From assembly GCF_027244095.1 (NCBI RefSeq), contig NC_069657.1, positions 47,614,857-47,678,856 on the forward strand: 64,000 bases of DNA. Direction: 5' to 3'. The notes below the pieces were generated by a model. That model worked only from the letters and a program-made list of their open reading frames with translations, had not been told where the DNA came from and did not search any database. The translations under genes and the position numbers were made by a program. Of the stretch, positions 45,949 through 57,630 are shown one piece after another; the first letter of the stretch is position 1; the number at the start of each line of letters is the position of its first letter. Origin of the DNA: Hemicordylus capensis. Lineage: Eukaryota > Chordata > Lepidosauria > Squamata > Cordylidae.

Positions 45949-48404
45949 GGGGCCATCCCCATTTCAAATTCAACCCTTGAAATCTTTGAAAATGCATAGG
46001 GGGCAGGGAGGAGAAAAAGTTTCTAGTAGCCTCCTCTTCTCTCCTTGGACTTCGTGCAAAGTTTACATGGAGTGTGAGGAGAGGTGCTCCTTTCAAATTT
46101 TGCAAGGGGTTCCAAAGAGCTGCTCTGGTGAGGACAGCTGGGAGTCTGCTGCCTAAGCTGGCTGTTTCCCCTTGCTTCGTGAAAGGGCTGCCCCTGCTCG
46201 TCTGCATCCATGCTCCTTCTCACAAGTTATCTCACTTTCCTTCCTGATCTGTTGTTCCGTGGGGCAAAAGAGAGTGTGGCACATGTGGGGCAAGTGATGG
46301 CCACAGCAGGCAGGAGAAGAGAGAAGGCAAGAGGAGGAATAGAGTAGGGAGTCAAGACTCAATTGGTGCCTGGATGCATTTAAAGCCATTGGTATTGCCT
46401 CTAGGTAAGAACCTATTCTAGACCTTCCTAGGAAATAATAGTGCATCACCATCTAGTGTGTCTGCTAGAAGTGCTAGTGTGACCTCCCACTCTATTGCTT
46501 CTCCAGACCAGAGTGGAAACAAACACAGTTCGCTGTTCCTGAAACTAGTCCCTGAAGAGTGCGAGCTGAGGGAACAATGATCTGGCCTCGAGAGATACTT
46601 TGGGGGAAAGAGTACAGTTGCCCCTTTTATTCTGAGAAAGCTCTTGGGCTTTTAACTGCTGCATGATAGACATTCAATGATTTAACTTTTGTCAGAAAAG
46701 AAAGTCAATTATGGAGAAAGCATCACCTGTACAATTTCTGCCCGTCATCTGGCTGACAGAGGCAGGGGAGTCCTGCCAGAGAAAAGTGACAAGTGGGAGA
46801 AAGAAAGGGAGATGTATAGCATGCACACTGGTTGCAGTGATTTGGCCTTTGGAAAGGAGAAGTGAGGTTGGTAAAGAAAAATGCCAGTGGTGGAATTAAG
46901 ATGTCTTGTAGTTCTCAGCTGAAAGGCAGGCTATAAGTATAAAAATAAATGAAACCCTTAAGGCTGCAATGTTGAGTTCATTAATCAATTAGATTTCCCC
47001 ATTGTCCCGAATGGGAAAATCTGCAGAAGCGCTGCTTGCACAACTGCCACTTGTGATGTGCCCTGATGCTGCCTTTGAAGGGTCCATTATGGAGGCACAA
47101 TGCTGTTCTGGATGTCAGCCTCTGAAATTATTTTAAGCATAAGCACTTCCAAAAATTGCAGAAGGCATGTGTCAACATAGAAGAGGCATTCCCTCTTGTG
47201 TGGGAGAGAAGAGGGAACACAGCACATATGCAGCATCTAAAAACAAAGGAAGGATGCATTTCTCTTTAGAATGATTGCCTTCTCTCATATGCAATTTAGT
47301 TGGTCTATGTGATTTAACAGCTGGTCATTGATTGTAATAAAATTCAGTTCAGTTCAGTTCAATTTAATTCATTGTATGGCTTTTATTCATTGTATGGCTT
47401 TTAGTAGAGTAATTGATTTAAATCTTTATCAATTAACATTCATCTTATTCATTAACTAAGATGGGATTGCAGGATTATGCAGTGGGGCTTACTCCCAAGT
47501 AAATGCATCTAGTATTGCAGCCTTAACTGAGTGACAGCCCTGAAAAAATACAGCTTCTTTTACGTTTGATTCATAAGCTTAAGAATTTGGGGTCTTTCTG
47601 GTCTACTCAGCTAGGGGTTAGGCTTTTCCACAGCTTCTCTCTGGTTCATTAGGTTAATTTGTATGTATCACTATATTCTAACCCATTAACCTCCATCTGC
47701 AGCTCTTGAGGAAAAAAACAAATCACTAAAATGCCAAAGCCTGATCAATACATTCAGGCTGTTTCATACTGAGAACAAACCTAAGGTGGTGGTGGAATAA
47801 CCAGTACATCTGCATAATTTTAAATAACTGTGATCTTTTACTAAATAAGAGTTTGCCCAAATGGGTCCAAGTTGTTTTTAAATATGTGTCTTTCTGTATG
47901 AGATAAGAATGTGCATGTTGCATTTTAGTATGTTATTCCTCTCCTGGTTTCTTTCCCAGAGCACATTCTTCTATCTGCAACAGTGAACAATGGGATCTTT
48001 CAAAAGCCTTCTAAAAATGGCATCACAGAGCAGTCCTTTATGACTGTTAAATATTTACTAGCGAGTCAAATCCCTACTGTTACAGCAAGCATAGATTCTA
48101 ATGACCTGGGTTGTGAACTTGCAGATAAAAGTTGCAAATTCCTTGAATAGAACATCCTCCTTCACATTCTGCTAGGACATTTTCCCCAAAGATTAGAATT
48201 AGCAAGATTATCACACACAGTGCAACTTACTCAGTAAAGAGATGTGGGATGCAAGGTCATAGGAATTTTTGAGAGATAATCATAAATTATCTGTTACACT
48301 TCCTACAGAAATTTGAGCATATGTCTAGAATTCATTGTCCTTTTCACGGCGTATCCCACATCAGAAAAACTACCTTGATCATTATAGTATGATCTTGATC
48401 ATCC
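45949..48404. other. Intergenic DNA with one partial short repeat
   Basis: 47460-47525 carries a partial GCAATCCTATGCA-family copy (TTGCAGGATTATGCAGTGGG, TACTCCCAAGTAAATGCATC). A short (AGTTC)n lies at about 47343-47362. No gene recognised. Confidence 0.4.
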
Positions 48405-48625
48405 CTGTTAACCAGGTAAAAGAGGCCCCTTTTGAAGTAGTGGCTTTCTTATATGTAGCAGGGGGTGAACAACTGTCCCTTTCCAATAGCCTCTCTCCAG
48501 TGGCTGTTGAGGGTGTCTCTGTTTGTTTGAAATTTTGGGACATGGAACAATTATTTCCATTTGCTATTTAAACCACCTTGATAACTTTTTGTTAGTGGTA
48601 TGTACGTATTTGCATTAATAATAAT
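48405..48625 (+). repeat. Retroposon 3' end, family C, diverged
   Basis: TTAACCAGGTAAAAGAGGCC, ATATGTAGCAGGGGGTGAAC, and AACCACCTTGATAACTTTTT with a GTATGTACGTATTTGC close. Confidence 0.55.
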
Positions 48626-48683
48626 GGCTGGCATGATGTGCAGTCTACCATCCCCATAACGCTCCACCCTGGGCCTGCTACCT

Positions 48684-48989
48684 TGGAGAGGAGAGCTGGT
48701 CTTGTGGTAGCAAGTATGACTTGTCCCCTTAGCTAAGCAGTGTCCACCCTGGTTGCATATGAAAGGGAGACTAGAAGTGTGAGCACTATGAGATCTTCCC
48801 CTCAGGGGATGGAGACGCTCTGGGAAGAGCAGAAGGTTCCAAGTTCCCTCTCTGGCTTCTCCAAGATAGGGCTGAGAGAGATTCCTGCCTGCAACCTTGG
48901 AGAAGCCACTGCCAGACTGTGAAGGCAATACTGAGCTAGATAGACCAATGGTCTGACTCAGTATATGGCAGCTTCCTATATTCCTATGT
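48684..48989 (+). repeat. 5S-rRNA-like SINE, full copy
   Basis: The head contains GCTAAGCAGTGTCCACCCTG, then GGTTGCATATGAAAGGGAGA (48731-48771). These line up with the 5S rRNA internal promoter region (GCTAAGCAGGGTCGGGCCTG, then GGTTAGTACTTGGATGGGAG). The body has GCAACCTTGGAGAAGCCACT and the tail GGTCTGACTCAGTATATGGC. Confidence 0.8.
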
Positions 48990-49269
48990 ACCTGCAACCT
49001 GCAAGCACTTCCCAACACTGTCCAAAACAAGTAGTTTTGCAAGTAGCACTCTTGCATGCCACCCCCCCCTCCGCATTGTGGCCAATGGGAAAAACTGTAG
49101 TAGCACTGCCTGTGCAAACGCTTGGTCTGAACAGTGTCGGGTCTACTGAGGAGTCCACAACAGCCCTGGGGCAGAGTGTTACAGCAATGGAAGCCTGAGC
49201 ATCATGTCAGCCAATATGTAATAATGTATTTCATACACACACAAAACAACAACTAAAACACTTCTTTTA

Positions 49270-49558
49270 AAAAAGGCTTTTTAATGTTTCACCTGTTACT
49301 TATATCTGGTAGGTTCTTTAGTTTTTACAGTTCTTAGTTTTTAGTTTTTAAAAATAACTTTTAATTTGAAATTTTAAAATCTGATTGTGGTTCTAGCTTG
49401 TATTTTTAAGTTGTTTAGCTTAATTTAGTTAATTAGTCTGATTTTACATTGTAACTATTTTATAAATGTTGTGAGCTGCCCCGAGCAGTAGTGTACTGGA
49501 GGAGCAGGGTATAAATATTTTAAATTAAATAAATAAACACAAACACACACACACACAC
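49270..49558 (+). repeat. Retroposon 3' tail, with TAAATAAA and (CA)n end
   Basis: TTGTAACTATTTTATAAATG, GTGAGCTGCCCCGAGCAGTA and GGGTATAAATATTTTAAATT, then AAATAAATAAA and a (CA)n run. A typical squamate LINE/SINE 3' tail. Confidence 0.55.
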
Positions 49559-49712
49559 GGCTGCAGAAATCTACTAGTCTGTGAAGAGTGAAAAATGTTG
49601 CCTGAGTGAAAAAAGTCCTGATGAGCAATGTACCAAGTACAATATTTGTCTGGCTGAAAAACTGAGCCAATATTCCTTTACGTGTGTGTGTGTGTGTAGA
49701 TATATAGAGAGA

Positions 49713-50170
49713 TCCCATTCAAACATTATGTTCAACACTCATACAATGACTGTACAGCATACCCAGGTACAGATCTGTACACAGGTACAATTATTCACAT
49801 GTTATGTTAAATGCAGGTACAGCAGTACACTTTATTTATGTACCATGCATTTGAGGGGCCTGTACCAGGGTGTAGCAGGGTTGGCGTGGGCCCTGGGACT
49901 AAAGTGAATAAGGGCCCCGGCCCCTCTCTCCCCATCTCACCACTTTCTTCTTTTGAGAGGCAGGAGGGGGAGAGTGAAGAGCAAGCTGTCACTCAGCTCG
50001 TGGGCCCCCTCTCCCTCAGGAGCCCAGGGACATTTGCCTTCCAGTTGTAGCTATGCCCAAGCGGCAGCCAGTACCCAGGTTCAGTTTTAGAATGAACACA
50101 GGTACAGTCATTCACATAAAAACATGTAGGAGTGTATAGACGGCTGCACAACTATGTCTGAATAGGGCTA
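49713..50170 (+). repeat. Dispersed repeat family X, copy 3, interrupted
   Basis: Opens CCATTCAAACATTATGTTC and closes ACTATGTCTGAATAGG; the close reverse-complements to CCTATTCAGACATAGT, pairing with the opening. Shared body: CAGATCTGTACACAGGTACA, GTACCATGCATTTGAGGGGC, ACACAGGTACAGTCATTCAC. It is interrupted by a MITE at 49866-50066. Confidence 0.75.
49866..50066. mobile_element. hAT-like MITE, GGGGTGTAGCTA family, nested in repeat X
   Basis: CAGGGTGTAGCAGGG opens and GTAGCTATGCCC lies near the close. Flanks GCCTGTAC (49858-49865) and GCCAGTAC (50067-50074) form an 8-bp duplication with one change. Repeat X continues on both sides. Confidence 0.75.
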
Positions 50171-50572
50171 GATGGATCAGGTTTCCCAGTTCCATACTCA
50201 TTGATGGTAGCTACACCTTTAAGTGTTCAGAGCCACCAAGCAGCTCCGGACTGTGCTTCTTCCCCATTCTTCACCTACTGCTTGTTCCTTTGTTGTGGCC
50301 GGCAAGACTGCAATTTGTCCAACAGCAAGCAGATAAAGAATGTGGACAAAGAGCAGGAGACTAAATGGCTGCACCCTTTCTTGGTGCCTCAGCTGGGCAC
50401 ACTGTTTCCAAAGGTAAGTAGTGCTGGACTGTGGCATTTTGCTGCTTGAAGCACAGCACCAAATGGTATCCTCCTTGCCTCCCCTCCCTCCTTTTAACTA
50501 TTAAAACAACACCCCCCTCGCCCATTCTTGCTTCTTTCTCTCCCATTCTCCTCAGTTAGGAAATATGACCAT

Positions 50573-51691
50573 TAGGGATGTGCGAAACGTTTCGGATACA
50601 AAACGTGTTGTACCCAAAACAGCCTGTTTCGGGTGTTTTGTAGACAAAACACCCATTTTCCAGACCCAAAAGTTTTGTATACAAAACAAAATGTCCCTGT
50701 TTCGGCTACAAAACATTTTGTTGTTTCGGACCTCCATTTTGTGGTGATCTCTGAGTCAGTCTCCATTTTGTGTTTGACATCTCTTTGAATTTCCCACCCT
50801 TCCAGCCTTCTGATCGGTGACCTAAATCATGGGCTGACCTGCTGACAATTCCCTCCTTGTTCCCCATTGGCTCTTTTGCTTCTTCCCACTCTTTATTGAC
50901 CCCACATTGGCCAGGGGAAGGGTGGCTAACCCATGGGGTGCTGGGTTCTGTTGTTTCTGTGGTGTTCTGAGTTTAGATTCTCTGGTAGCATATGAGAGTG
51001 GATTCTTGTTTTTCACTGAAAATCTCATATGCTACCAGAGAATTTACAATGAACACCTCAGAAAAAACAAAACCCAGTACCCCACAGGCTTGTGGGTATG
51101 GGGGTGGTTGGCACCCTATGTACACTACACAACCCCTCGCTCTGGGCAACACCAGTGCCCCCCAAGTGGAATTATGGGGCTGCTGAAACCTCCATTATTC
51201 CCTATGGGAGAAATCTTAAAGACACGTAAACTTCAACAAATCACAAAAGATCAGCCCTTTGCCCAATTCCTTTGAAATAATTCTGGAAGTTTCCTTGCCC
51301 CCATTGGGCACTACCACCCACCACACTCTGCTCTGGGTCATCCCTTTCCCCTTGATTTGAAGCAATACATTTGCTGGAATCCCCATTATTCCCTATGGGA
51401 AAATTCTTAAAGATGTGTAAACTTAAAAAAAAATCACAAAAAATTCACCCCTTTGCCTAATTCCTTTGAAATTTGGGTGGTAGCTTCCACCCATTGGACG
51501 CTACCACCACCACCCACTATTTTTGCCCTGGGACCCTTTTTAAAAATCCAAATCGATTTGGATTCAGAAAATTTGGCTACAAAACAAAGCAGGGCTGATT
51601 CAGATTCAGAAAATTTGGGTACAAAACAAAACGGGGATGTTTCGATTCGGATACAAATCGAAACAAGAAAATTCCAAAATGCACACCCCTA
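50573..51691. mobile_element. hAT-like non-autonomous element, 1.1 kb, with perfect 8-bp target duplication
   Basis: The ends TAGGGATGTGC and GCACACCCCTA are inverted, and ATGACCAT flanks both sides exactly (50565-50572 and 51692-51699). Near the ends, phrases like TTTCGGCTACAAAAC repeat. Inside is a hairpin with perfect 21-bp arms (50977-50997 and 51023-51043) and a partial tandem duplication with a 191-bp period (51192 and 51383). No transposase frame. Confidence 0.9.
50977..51043. repeat. Perfect inverted repeat (21-bp arms, 25-bp loop) inside the hAT element
   Basis: The left arm ATTCTCTGGTAGCATATGAG (plus A) is exactly complemented at 51023-51043. A stable hairpin is expected in single strand or RNA. 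Confidence 0.9.
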
Positions 51692-51699
51692 ATGACCAT

Positions 51700-51857
51700 A
51701 CCTCAGTGGCAGAGCATCTGCTTGCAAGTAGAAGGCCCCAGGTTCACTCCCTGGCATCTCCAGGTAAGTCTGAAACTCTGGAGAGCCAATCAGTGTAGGC
51801 GATACTGAACTAGATGGACCAATGGTTTGACTCAATAATCCAGCTGCCTATGTTCCT
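51700..51857 (+). repeat. tRNA-headed SINE
   Basis: An A-box-like CTCAGTGGCAGAGCATCTG and B-box-like GGTTCACTCCCTGGCATC open it; the tail has GAACTAGATGGACCAATGG. Its first bases adjoin the target duplication of the hAT element, which seems to have landed at the SINE head. Confidence 0.75.
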
Positions 51858-53630
51858 AAATGGCAGTGTGCTGCCATTTTGGCTTCTTTCTGAAAGAGGT
51901 GGTAGGTGGGCTACCATGCTGACCCTGAAAAGTAGTTTACAATCTGCTGTGTGAAATGGCTCATTTCATGGTAAGGCTGGTTCTGAGAAGGAGACCTGGA
52001 GATTAAATGGGCATTTAGATAAATGGGGTTTCCACTGTGGATGTGGAAAATCAGATTTTTCGAACAGTTAGCTAAAAGAACAATCTGTTGTGTGAATCTG
52101 TATGGCTTTTCCATATCCACCCACATATTTACAGCATGAGCTTTGTTGATGAACCCTTCATTGAATGAATTTGAGAATATAGCTGGTTACCTTTTAAGAC
52201 CGCCCATATCCTGCCTGATGGCTGTGCATGATGTTTAGTAAGATGTTTGGTCTATCCCACCCAAGTCAGGCAATAACCTACAGTCCTGCTTTTAAATTAT
52301 CTGCAGAATAGTTCTGTGACATATCACTATTTCCCCCCATTTTTTCAGATTTATTATTATTATTTCACATCACTCCTTGACAAAGAAGTGGCATAAATAG
52401 ATGGCAGCAGGTCTTTTTTCCTGGACCAGATCCCTGAGCTAAAGGCTTTTGCTTACAACTCATGTAGACTTTTAAATGGCACTGTAAAAACCTTCTTGCA
52501 TCAGAGGCGGAGAGCTGGAAGTGTTTTCACTGCAGAACAAACATATGGGCTGTGAAGCCTGTGATTCAGAAAATTCGCCAGCAATATTCCCCTCAGCTGT
52601 TGCCATAGGTAACCAGCCTCTGCAAAACACTATTTACCCTGGAATGCAAGGAGACTTGGAGCTCAACAAAGGCATTCCAGTTAACCCTTTCCTGGCAAAA
52701 AGAAAGGGGAGGGAAAGTATTGTGTTTCCAGCAAGACCAAAACAAACTGTTGCTATTAATAAGGAGGCCACCTCTTATTTTTTGGCAGGGGCCTGTGCTT
52801 TTAACAGCTACATGGCAGACAGAAATTCAGCAGGAAGCACCCTTTCCCCCAGCTCCTGAGTTACATGTATGGAAGAAGCTGAATTCTGGAATGTTCTGCA
52901 GCTTTTAAAGACACAGGAGCCTTTACCAAAAAAAAAAAGAAAGAAAGAAAGAAAAATGAAAAGGTGGTAACCTTAGGCGGCATTCCACTCTTCACCTTCG
53001 GCACAAATCCCTTTTCATAATTCCCATAGTTTATCACTGTACCTCTTTGTGAGAGTCTCAGCCAGCAAACACATATTATTTAAATGACTGGAAGACCTCT
53101 ACAGAAACATTTAACATGGTTAACATCTTCACTAATAAGGCACTTTGGCTAATACTCGGGTTGTTGTTTTTTAAAGGCCCTTTTACCAGCTGAGGTTCTT
53201 GTGTTGCTCTGCTTTGGTCTCAGGTGCTGGGAGCCTTCAAAGAGCTTAGCTTTAATTATTGCTGACTCACTGGGGCAGGTGTGGTTGTGAGCCTCCACCC
53301 TGAGGGCTCACTCCTTTAGTCCTGACCTTACCTTCTTCACACCTGCAGCTTAAGAGGCCTGTCTTCAGATGAATGCAAATACTTCTGAAGGTGCCTGTCT
53401 AAACTCACCACAAAGAGGCCTCTTTGGCTCACCAGCTTCCAGCCTTTTGCTCACTGAGCACCTTGTCTGTGAAATAAACACAGGCAGTGTAGACCTATGT
53501 AGAATGAGCCCTTCTTCGGGGTTGGCTCTCATGACTATATTGCCCATTACAGGCTCTGTACTTGTTCAGACAGTGGTGTAGGAGTTGGAATCCAAACACA
53601 CTCCCATCATGCTCAGGGAATTGGGAGGGG
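51858..53630. other. Intergenic DNA, nothing recognised
   Basis: 52929-52953 holds an (AAAG)n run. The frame at 52521-52859 has no recognisable product. 53575-53630 has a fragment of the CTCCCATCATGC fold-back family. Confidence 0.4.
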
Positions 53631-53816
53631 GGGCATTGCTCAGCGGCATCCGTGCATACACAAGGCCCCAGGTCCATTCTCTGGCGTCTCCAGGAAGGGC
53701 TAGGAGACACTCTGTCCTGCCTGAAACCTTGGAGAGCCACTACCAGCATAGACAATAGTAGTGAGCCAGACAGACCAATGGTCTGACTCAAGTATAAGGC
53801 AGCCTTCTATATTTCT
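53631..53816 (+). repeat. tRNA-headed SINE, diverged
   Basis: Head CATTGCTCAGCGGCATCCG, B-box side CAGGTCCATTCTCTGGCGTC, tail AGACAGACCAATGGTCTGAC. Diverged at the A box. Confidence 0.65.
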
Positions 53817-53969
53817 GGAGTTCTTCCAGTTCTCAGATGAAGTGGAAGACTCAGCAGCCATGGCTTCCCCCTTCTGCCTCTCTGCTTCCTGGTGAGCAAC
53901 CCAACTGGAATCTTGCATGCTTCAGCATGTGGGAAGAGACAGATGGCAAATAAGGAAAGCTTATTTTTA

Positions 53970-54195
53970 TTTATTTATACATACATACATACATACATTT
54001 CTATCCCGCTCTTCCTTGGAGGAGCTCAGAGTGGTATACATGCTCATTTTTATTCTCATGACAACCCTGTGAGGTTGGTTAGGCTGAGAGATACATGACT
54101 GGCCCAGAGTCACCCAGTGAGTTTCATGGTTGAATGGGGATTCAAACTCGGATCTTCCCAGCCCTAGTGCAACACACTAACCACTACGCTATGTT
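53970..54195 (-). repeat. Sauria SINE, near full, reverse, with (ATAC)n tail
   Basis: After an ATAC run: TTCTATCCCGCTCTTCCTTG, ATGACAACCCTGTGAGGTTG, GGCCCAGAGTCACCCAGTGA, GGATTCAAACTCGGATCTTC and ACACTAACCACTACGCTATG. All segments, tail to tRNA head, are present. Confidence 0.85.
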
Positions 54196-54429
54196 CTTAA
54201 GTTCTGCTTCAGTCTCCTGGATGCAACCTGGCACATCTGTCCTTTCCCCTCTCTTCCAAACAGATGACCATGGTCTTGCATATGTTAGCACCAGTCCTCT
54301 GTTAGCAGAGAAGAGGAGGACATCACAGTAGCCTGTTGTTGAGCCTAAGCGTATCTAAATCAGCGCCACTTTCTGAGGGAAATTCGCATCTCCTTCCTGT
54401 TTAATGGGAGTGGAAGTTGTCCTCAGCAA

Positions 54430-54625
54430 ATAAGAACATAAGAACAGCCCAAGGCCTATCTAGTCCAGCATCCTGTTTCATACAAGGTGCTTCTGGGAAG
54501 CCGACAGGCAAGTGATTAGGGCATGCCCTCTCTCTTGCTGTTGCTCCCTTGCAACTGGTATTGAGAGGCATTGTGCCTCTGAGGTTGGAGGTGGCCTCTA
54601 GCCACTAGACTAGATAAGAACATGG
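54430..54625 (+). repeat. CR1-like retroposon fragment
   Basis: AAGAACATAAGAACAGCCCA, TCTAGTCCAGCATCCTGTTT, GGGCATGCCCTCTCTCTTGC and GTGCCTCTGAGGTTGGAGGT. Ends mid-element. Confidence 0.6.
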
Positions 54626-54839
54626 GTCATATTCTCAAACAACAACTTACCTGTGTGACCAAGAAACAAACTAGAGTAAGACAAAGCAGATACATGCTGG
54701 TAAAAAATGAATTACAATTTGAAACACTATTGCAGAGGGTGAGGGGAACCTGACATTTGCCTCAGACATTCTGGAATGGTTTGGATGATACTCTGTATCT
54801 GACTTAGTGTCAGATTTAGGCACAAGCTAAATAAACTAC

Positions 54840-55425
54840 ATTTTAGGGCTATCACATTACCTGTAGCCAAAAATTGGTGGGACCATAAAATTGAAAAAGT
54901 TGAATAAATTAAGATGTAAAAATATTATGGGACTTCCGACTACAAACAGACAAACATCTGCCACACAATACACCAGATATAACTGTAGCCGAGAAGAAAG
55001 AAAAACAAGTTAAAATAATCGACATAGCAGTACCACGGGCTAGCAGAATAGAAGAAAAAGAAATAGAAAAAAATCACAAAATACAAAGATCTACAAACTG
55101 AAATTGAAAGGCTGTGGCAGAAAAAGACCAAAATAATCCCAGTGGTAATTGGCGCCCTGGGTGCAGTTCCAAAAGACCTTGAAGAGCACCTCAACACCAT
55201 AGGGGCCACAGAAATCACCACCAGCCAATTACAAAAAGCAACTTTACTGGGAACAGCCTATATTCTGCGACGATATCTATAATAATAACAGCAACTACAT
55301 TGATAATAAAATTCAGCCATCCCAGGTCCTTAGGAAGGACTCGATGTCTGGATAAAACAAACCAGTCAATAACACCTGTCTGACTCTGTAAACAACAACA
55401 ACAACAACAACAACAATAACATTTT
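54840..55425 (+). mobile_element. LINE 3' end, R4/Dong-like with restriction-like endonuclease C-terminus
   Basis: Frame from about 54920 reads ILWDFRLQTDKHLPHNTPDI then KQVKIIDIAVPRASRIEE, the HNxPD...IID arrangement of REL-type LINE endonucleases. The next frame reads LQTEIERLWQKKTKIIPVVI and GALGAVPKDLEEHL, ending ILRRYL at TAA 55280-55282. A frameshift near 55070 and earlier stops show it is dead. A short 3'UTR ends in (AAC)n at 55389-55416. Only the last tenth or so of a LINE is present. The R4/Dong assignment rests on remembered family motifs. Confidence 0.65.
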
Positions 55426-56275
55426 TCAAATTTTATATAATGTATTTTCATTTGAAGGTATTTCTGTTACAAATAGGCTTATTGAACTGTTTTTGTTAGA
55501 TTATTAGGTTTTTCTTTCATCTTTGCTATTATTTCTATTTTTCATTATCCTTTTTTAAAGAATATTTTTAATATATATTGCTCTTCTCTCCTGAGCATGT
55601 GCTCTAGCACTTATTCTTTGCTAAGCCATATGTGGTGTGTCTGTTTAGCTTACTTACTGGGGTACTCTAATGAACTTTAAAAAAAAAATTAATGCAAAAT
55701 ATGTGCATCTCTTTTCCTCCACCAAATGCTGACAAATGTATATAAATTGCATTCATATCTGCAGGAAAGAAAAAGATTACAATTTCTACCTCAAACAACT
55801 CCTGCATTCATTACACTGTGCAAGAATTCTAGGGTTATCACCTTTTTAGTTTTTAAAGGCCCTAAGGAGTAGATCATTAAAAATAAATAGGTTTTGGGTA
55901 TTCAAAAAACAGACAGGCCAGCCAGAAACCAGCCAGGTGGCAATCCAATCTGACTGGAAGCCAGGAGTGTGACGACAGGCTCTGGATGACCAGGAAATGA
56001 ACCCAGAAACAGCCACAGTATTGAGTGCCAGGCATGTACACCATTCCCTGATCAGAAAGAATAAAATCTGTTCAAATTTCCTTTGTGCCTCTCTCTTGCC
56101 TTGATGCTGCACAAGGTAACATTTATGAGTAGACACAATTAAAAAGAGGTGAGGACTGTCTGTTCATGTTGATGCTGTACATCACCATCGTTTCCCCTGA
56201 TTATTGCTGTCTCTGTTACCATTCCCCCCCCCCGCCCCCCGCAGTTTCTCTTTCTTTCTTTTTCCTGGATTAGTC
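55426..56275. other. AT-rich intergenic DNA
   Basis: 55440-55700 is strongly AT-rich. No gene or family recognised. Confidence 0.35.
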
Positions 56276-56283
56276 ACGTAGGT

Positions 56284-56700
56284 CAGTGTTTCTCAACTGC
56301 TGGTCCGTGGACCAGTGCTGGTCCGCAAGGTGTTGAGTACTGGTCTGTGAGGCATCACTAATAAACATCACCCCCCCCCCAAAAAAAATTTGGGCTGCTG
56401 GGGGCCGCCACTGGTAGTTCTCTGAAGCTCATTTCCAGGCAGCCCTCACTGCCGGATAATGCTTATTTTGAGGAAGCAAAATGAATGTTAGCCAGTAGCA
56501 AGGGCTGCTTGCCTAGAAATGAGCTCTGGAGAGCTTGCCTGGGCTCTGTGGACCCTGGGCTGGGCCCCGCCCCCTTGCCCATAACATCACTGGGGGTAGG
56601 GGTGGTGGCAAGGGGGCAGCCCCTTTACTAACTGCTAGTCTGGGAAACTGCACACGAAGAATATAGTGGTCCATGACTCTAAAATCATTGAGAAACACTG
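56284..56700. mobile_element. hAT (Charlie-like) non-autonomous element, 417 bp
   Basis: The ends CAGTGTTTCTCAA and TTGAGAAACACTG are perfect 13-bp inverted repeats of the Charlie type. Flanks ACGTAGGT (56276-56283) and ACCTAGGT (56701-56708) give an 8-bp target duplication with one change. The interior has no transposase; C and A runs lie at 56370-56390. Confidence 0.9.
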
Positions 56701-56708
56701 ACCTAGGT

Positions 56709-57622
56709 GATCCTACCCACTCAGGGATTCTGAAGTGACCATGATGATTACATCGCAATGCTAGATAGGCAACCAGACTGACCAGTGATATCATTGGAGG
56801 TAAGTAGGGGCAATTTCAGTGAATAAGCAAACATTTTTTGCAAGTATTGCAATAGGCCATAAGCAACAACTCATGTCAGATGTGCAGACACCAGTAATAA
56901 CCTAGCCATTCACATTTAAACAAATCACTTGGAAATTCAAGGCTCTTGGAACCTCCAATTTTCTCTGCAATTTCACATGAATGGACTTGAGGGGATTATT
57001 TGAATCTACAAACACAGATAAAGGGAACAAGACTCTTTTTCTAGACCATGGTCTGTTGGTTTTGGAGAACTCCAAAATGCACATAACTCTTGATTTAAAA
57101 AGGTGACGTAGGATCACCTTCTGTCTATGTAGGAGTGTGCAAGCTTTGGAGTTTCACAGAATTTTTCATCTTGCCGGTAGAGGATTTAGTGCAAGTTTGC
57201 ATATATTCCCACATCAGTCACAGTTGGCCTAGCAGAAGAAATTATTTTGCTCATTTTCTCATTCTCTGTGATCTTCATAACAACAATTGAATGCAGCCTT
57301 TCAAGGTTTGGCTTTGCATAGCTCAATGACAATATCTACCGAGAATCTCAAAGTGTACATTTTGCTGAGTTCATGTAAACCACCCATTGTTTGCATGCCT
57401 GTATGTATAACCAATGCCTTCCACTTCATACAAGACAAAGTTGCTATGACATTTAGATAAAATATCTTATTTGTTTTCCCTCTTCAGTAGAAATAGACAC
57501 GTTTTTATGGGGAAACATACTCTATCTGAATAAAAGACTCCCTGAATAAAAGACTCCCCCCTTAAAAATAAAATACAGGTCATATCTGTATTTCTCCAAA
57601 AGGAACAGGACTCTGAATTTGA
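56709..57622. other. Intergenic DNA, nothing recognised
   Basis: No repeat family or gene identified. Confidence 0.35.
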
Positions 57623-57630
57623 CGGCTCCC

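Noticed and set aside
48551-49117. 188-aa reverse-strand open frame
   Set aside because: Lies across the 5S-like SINE; the same peptide phrases recur at other SINE copies.
51700-51857. tRNA gene suggested by A/B-box-like motifs
   Set aside because: Followed by a SINE body and tail and found repeatedly; no cloverleaf anticodon arm, so a SINE head rather than a tRNA gene.
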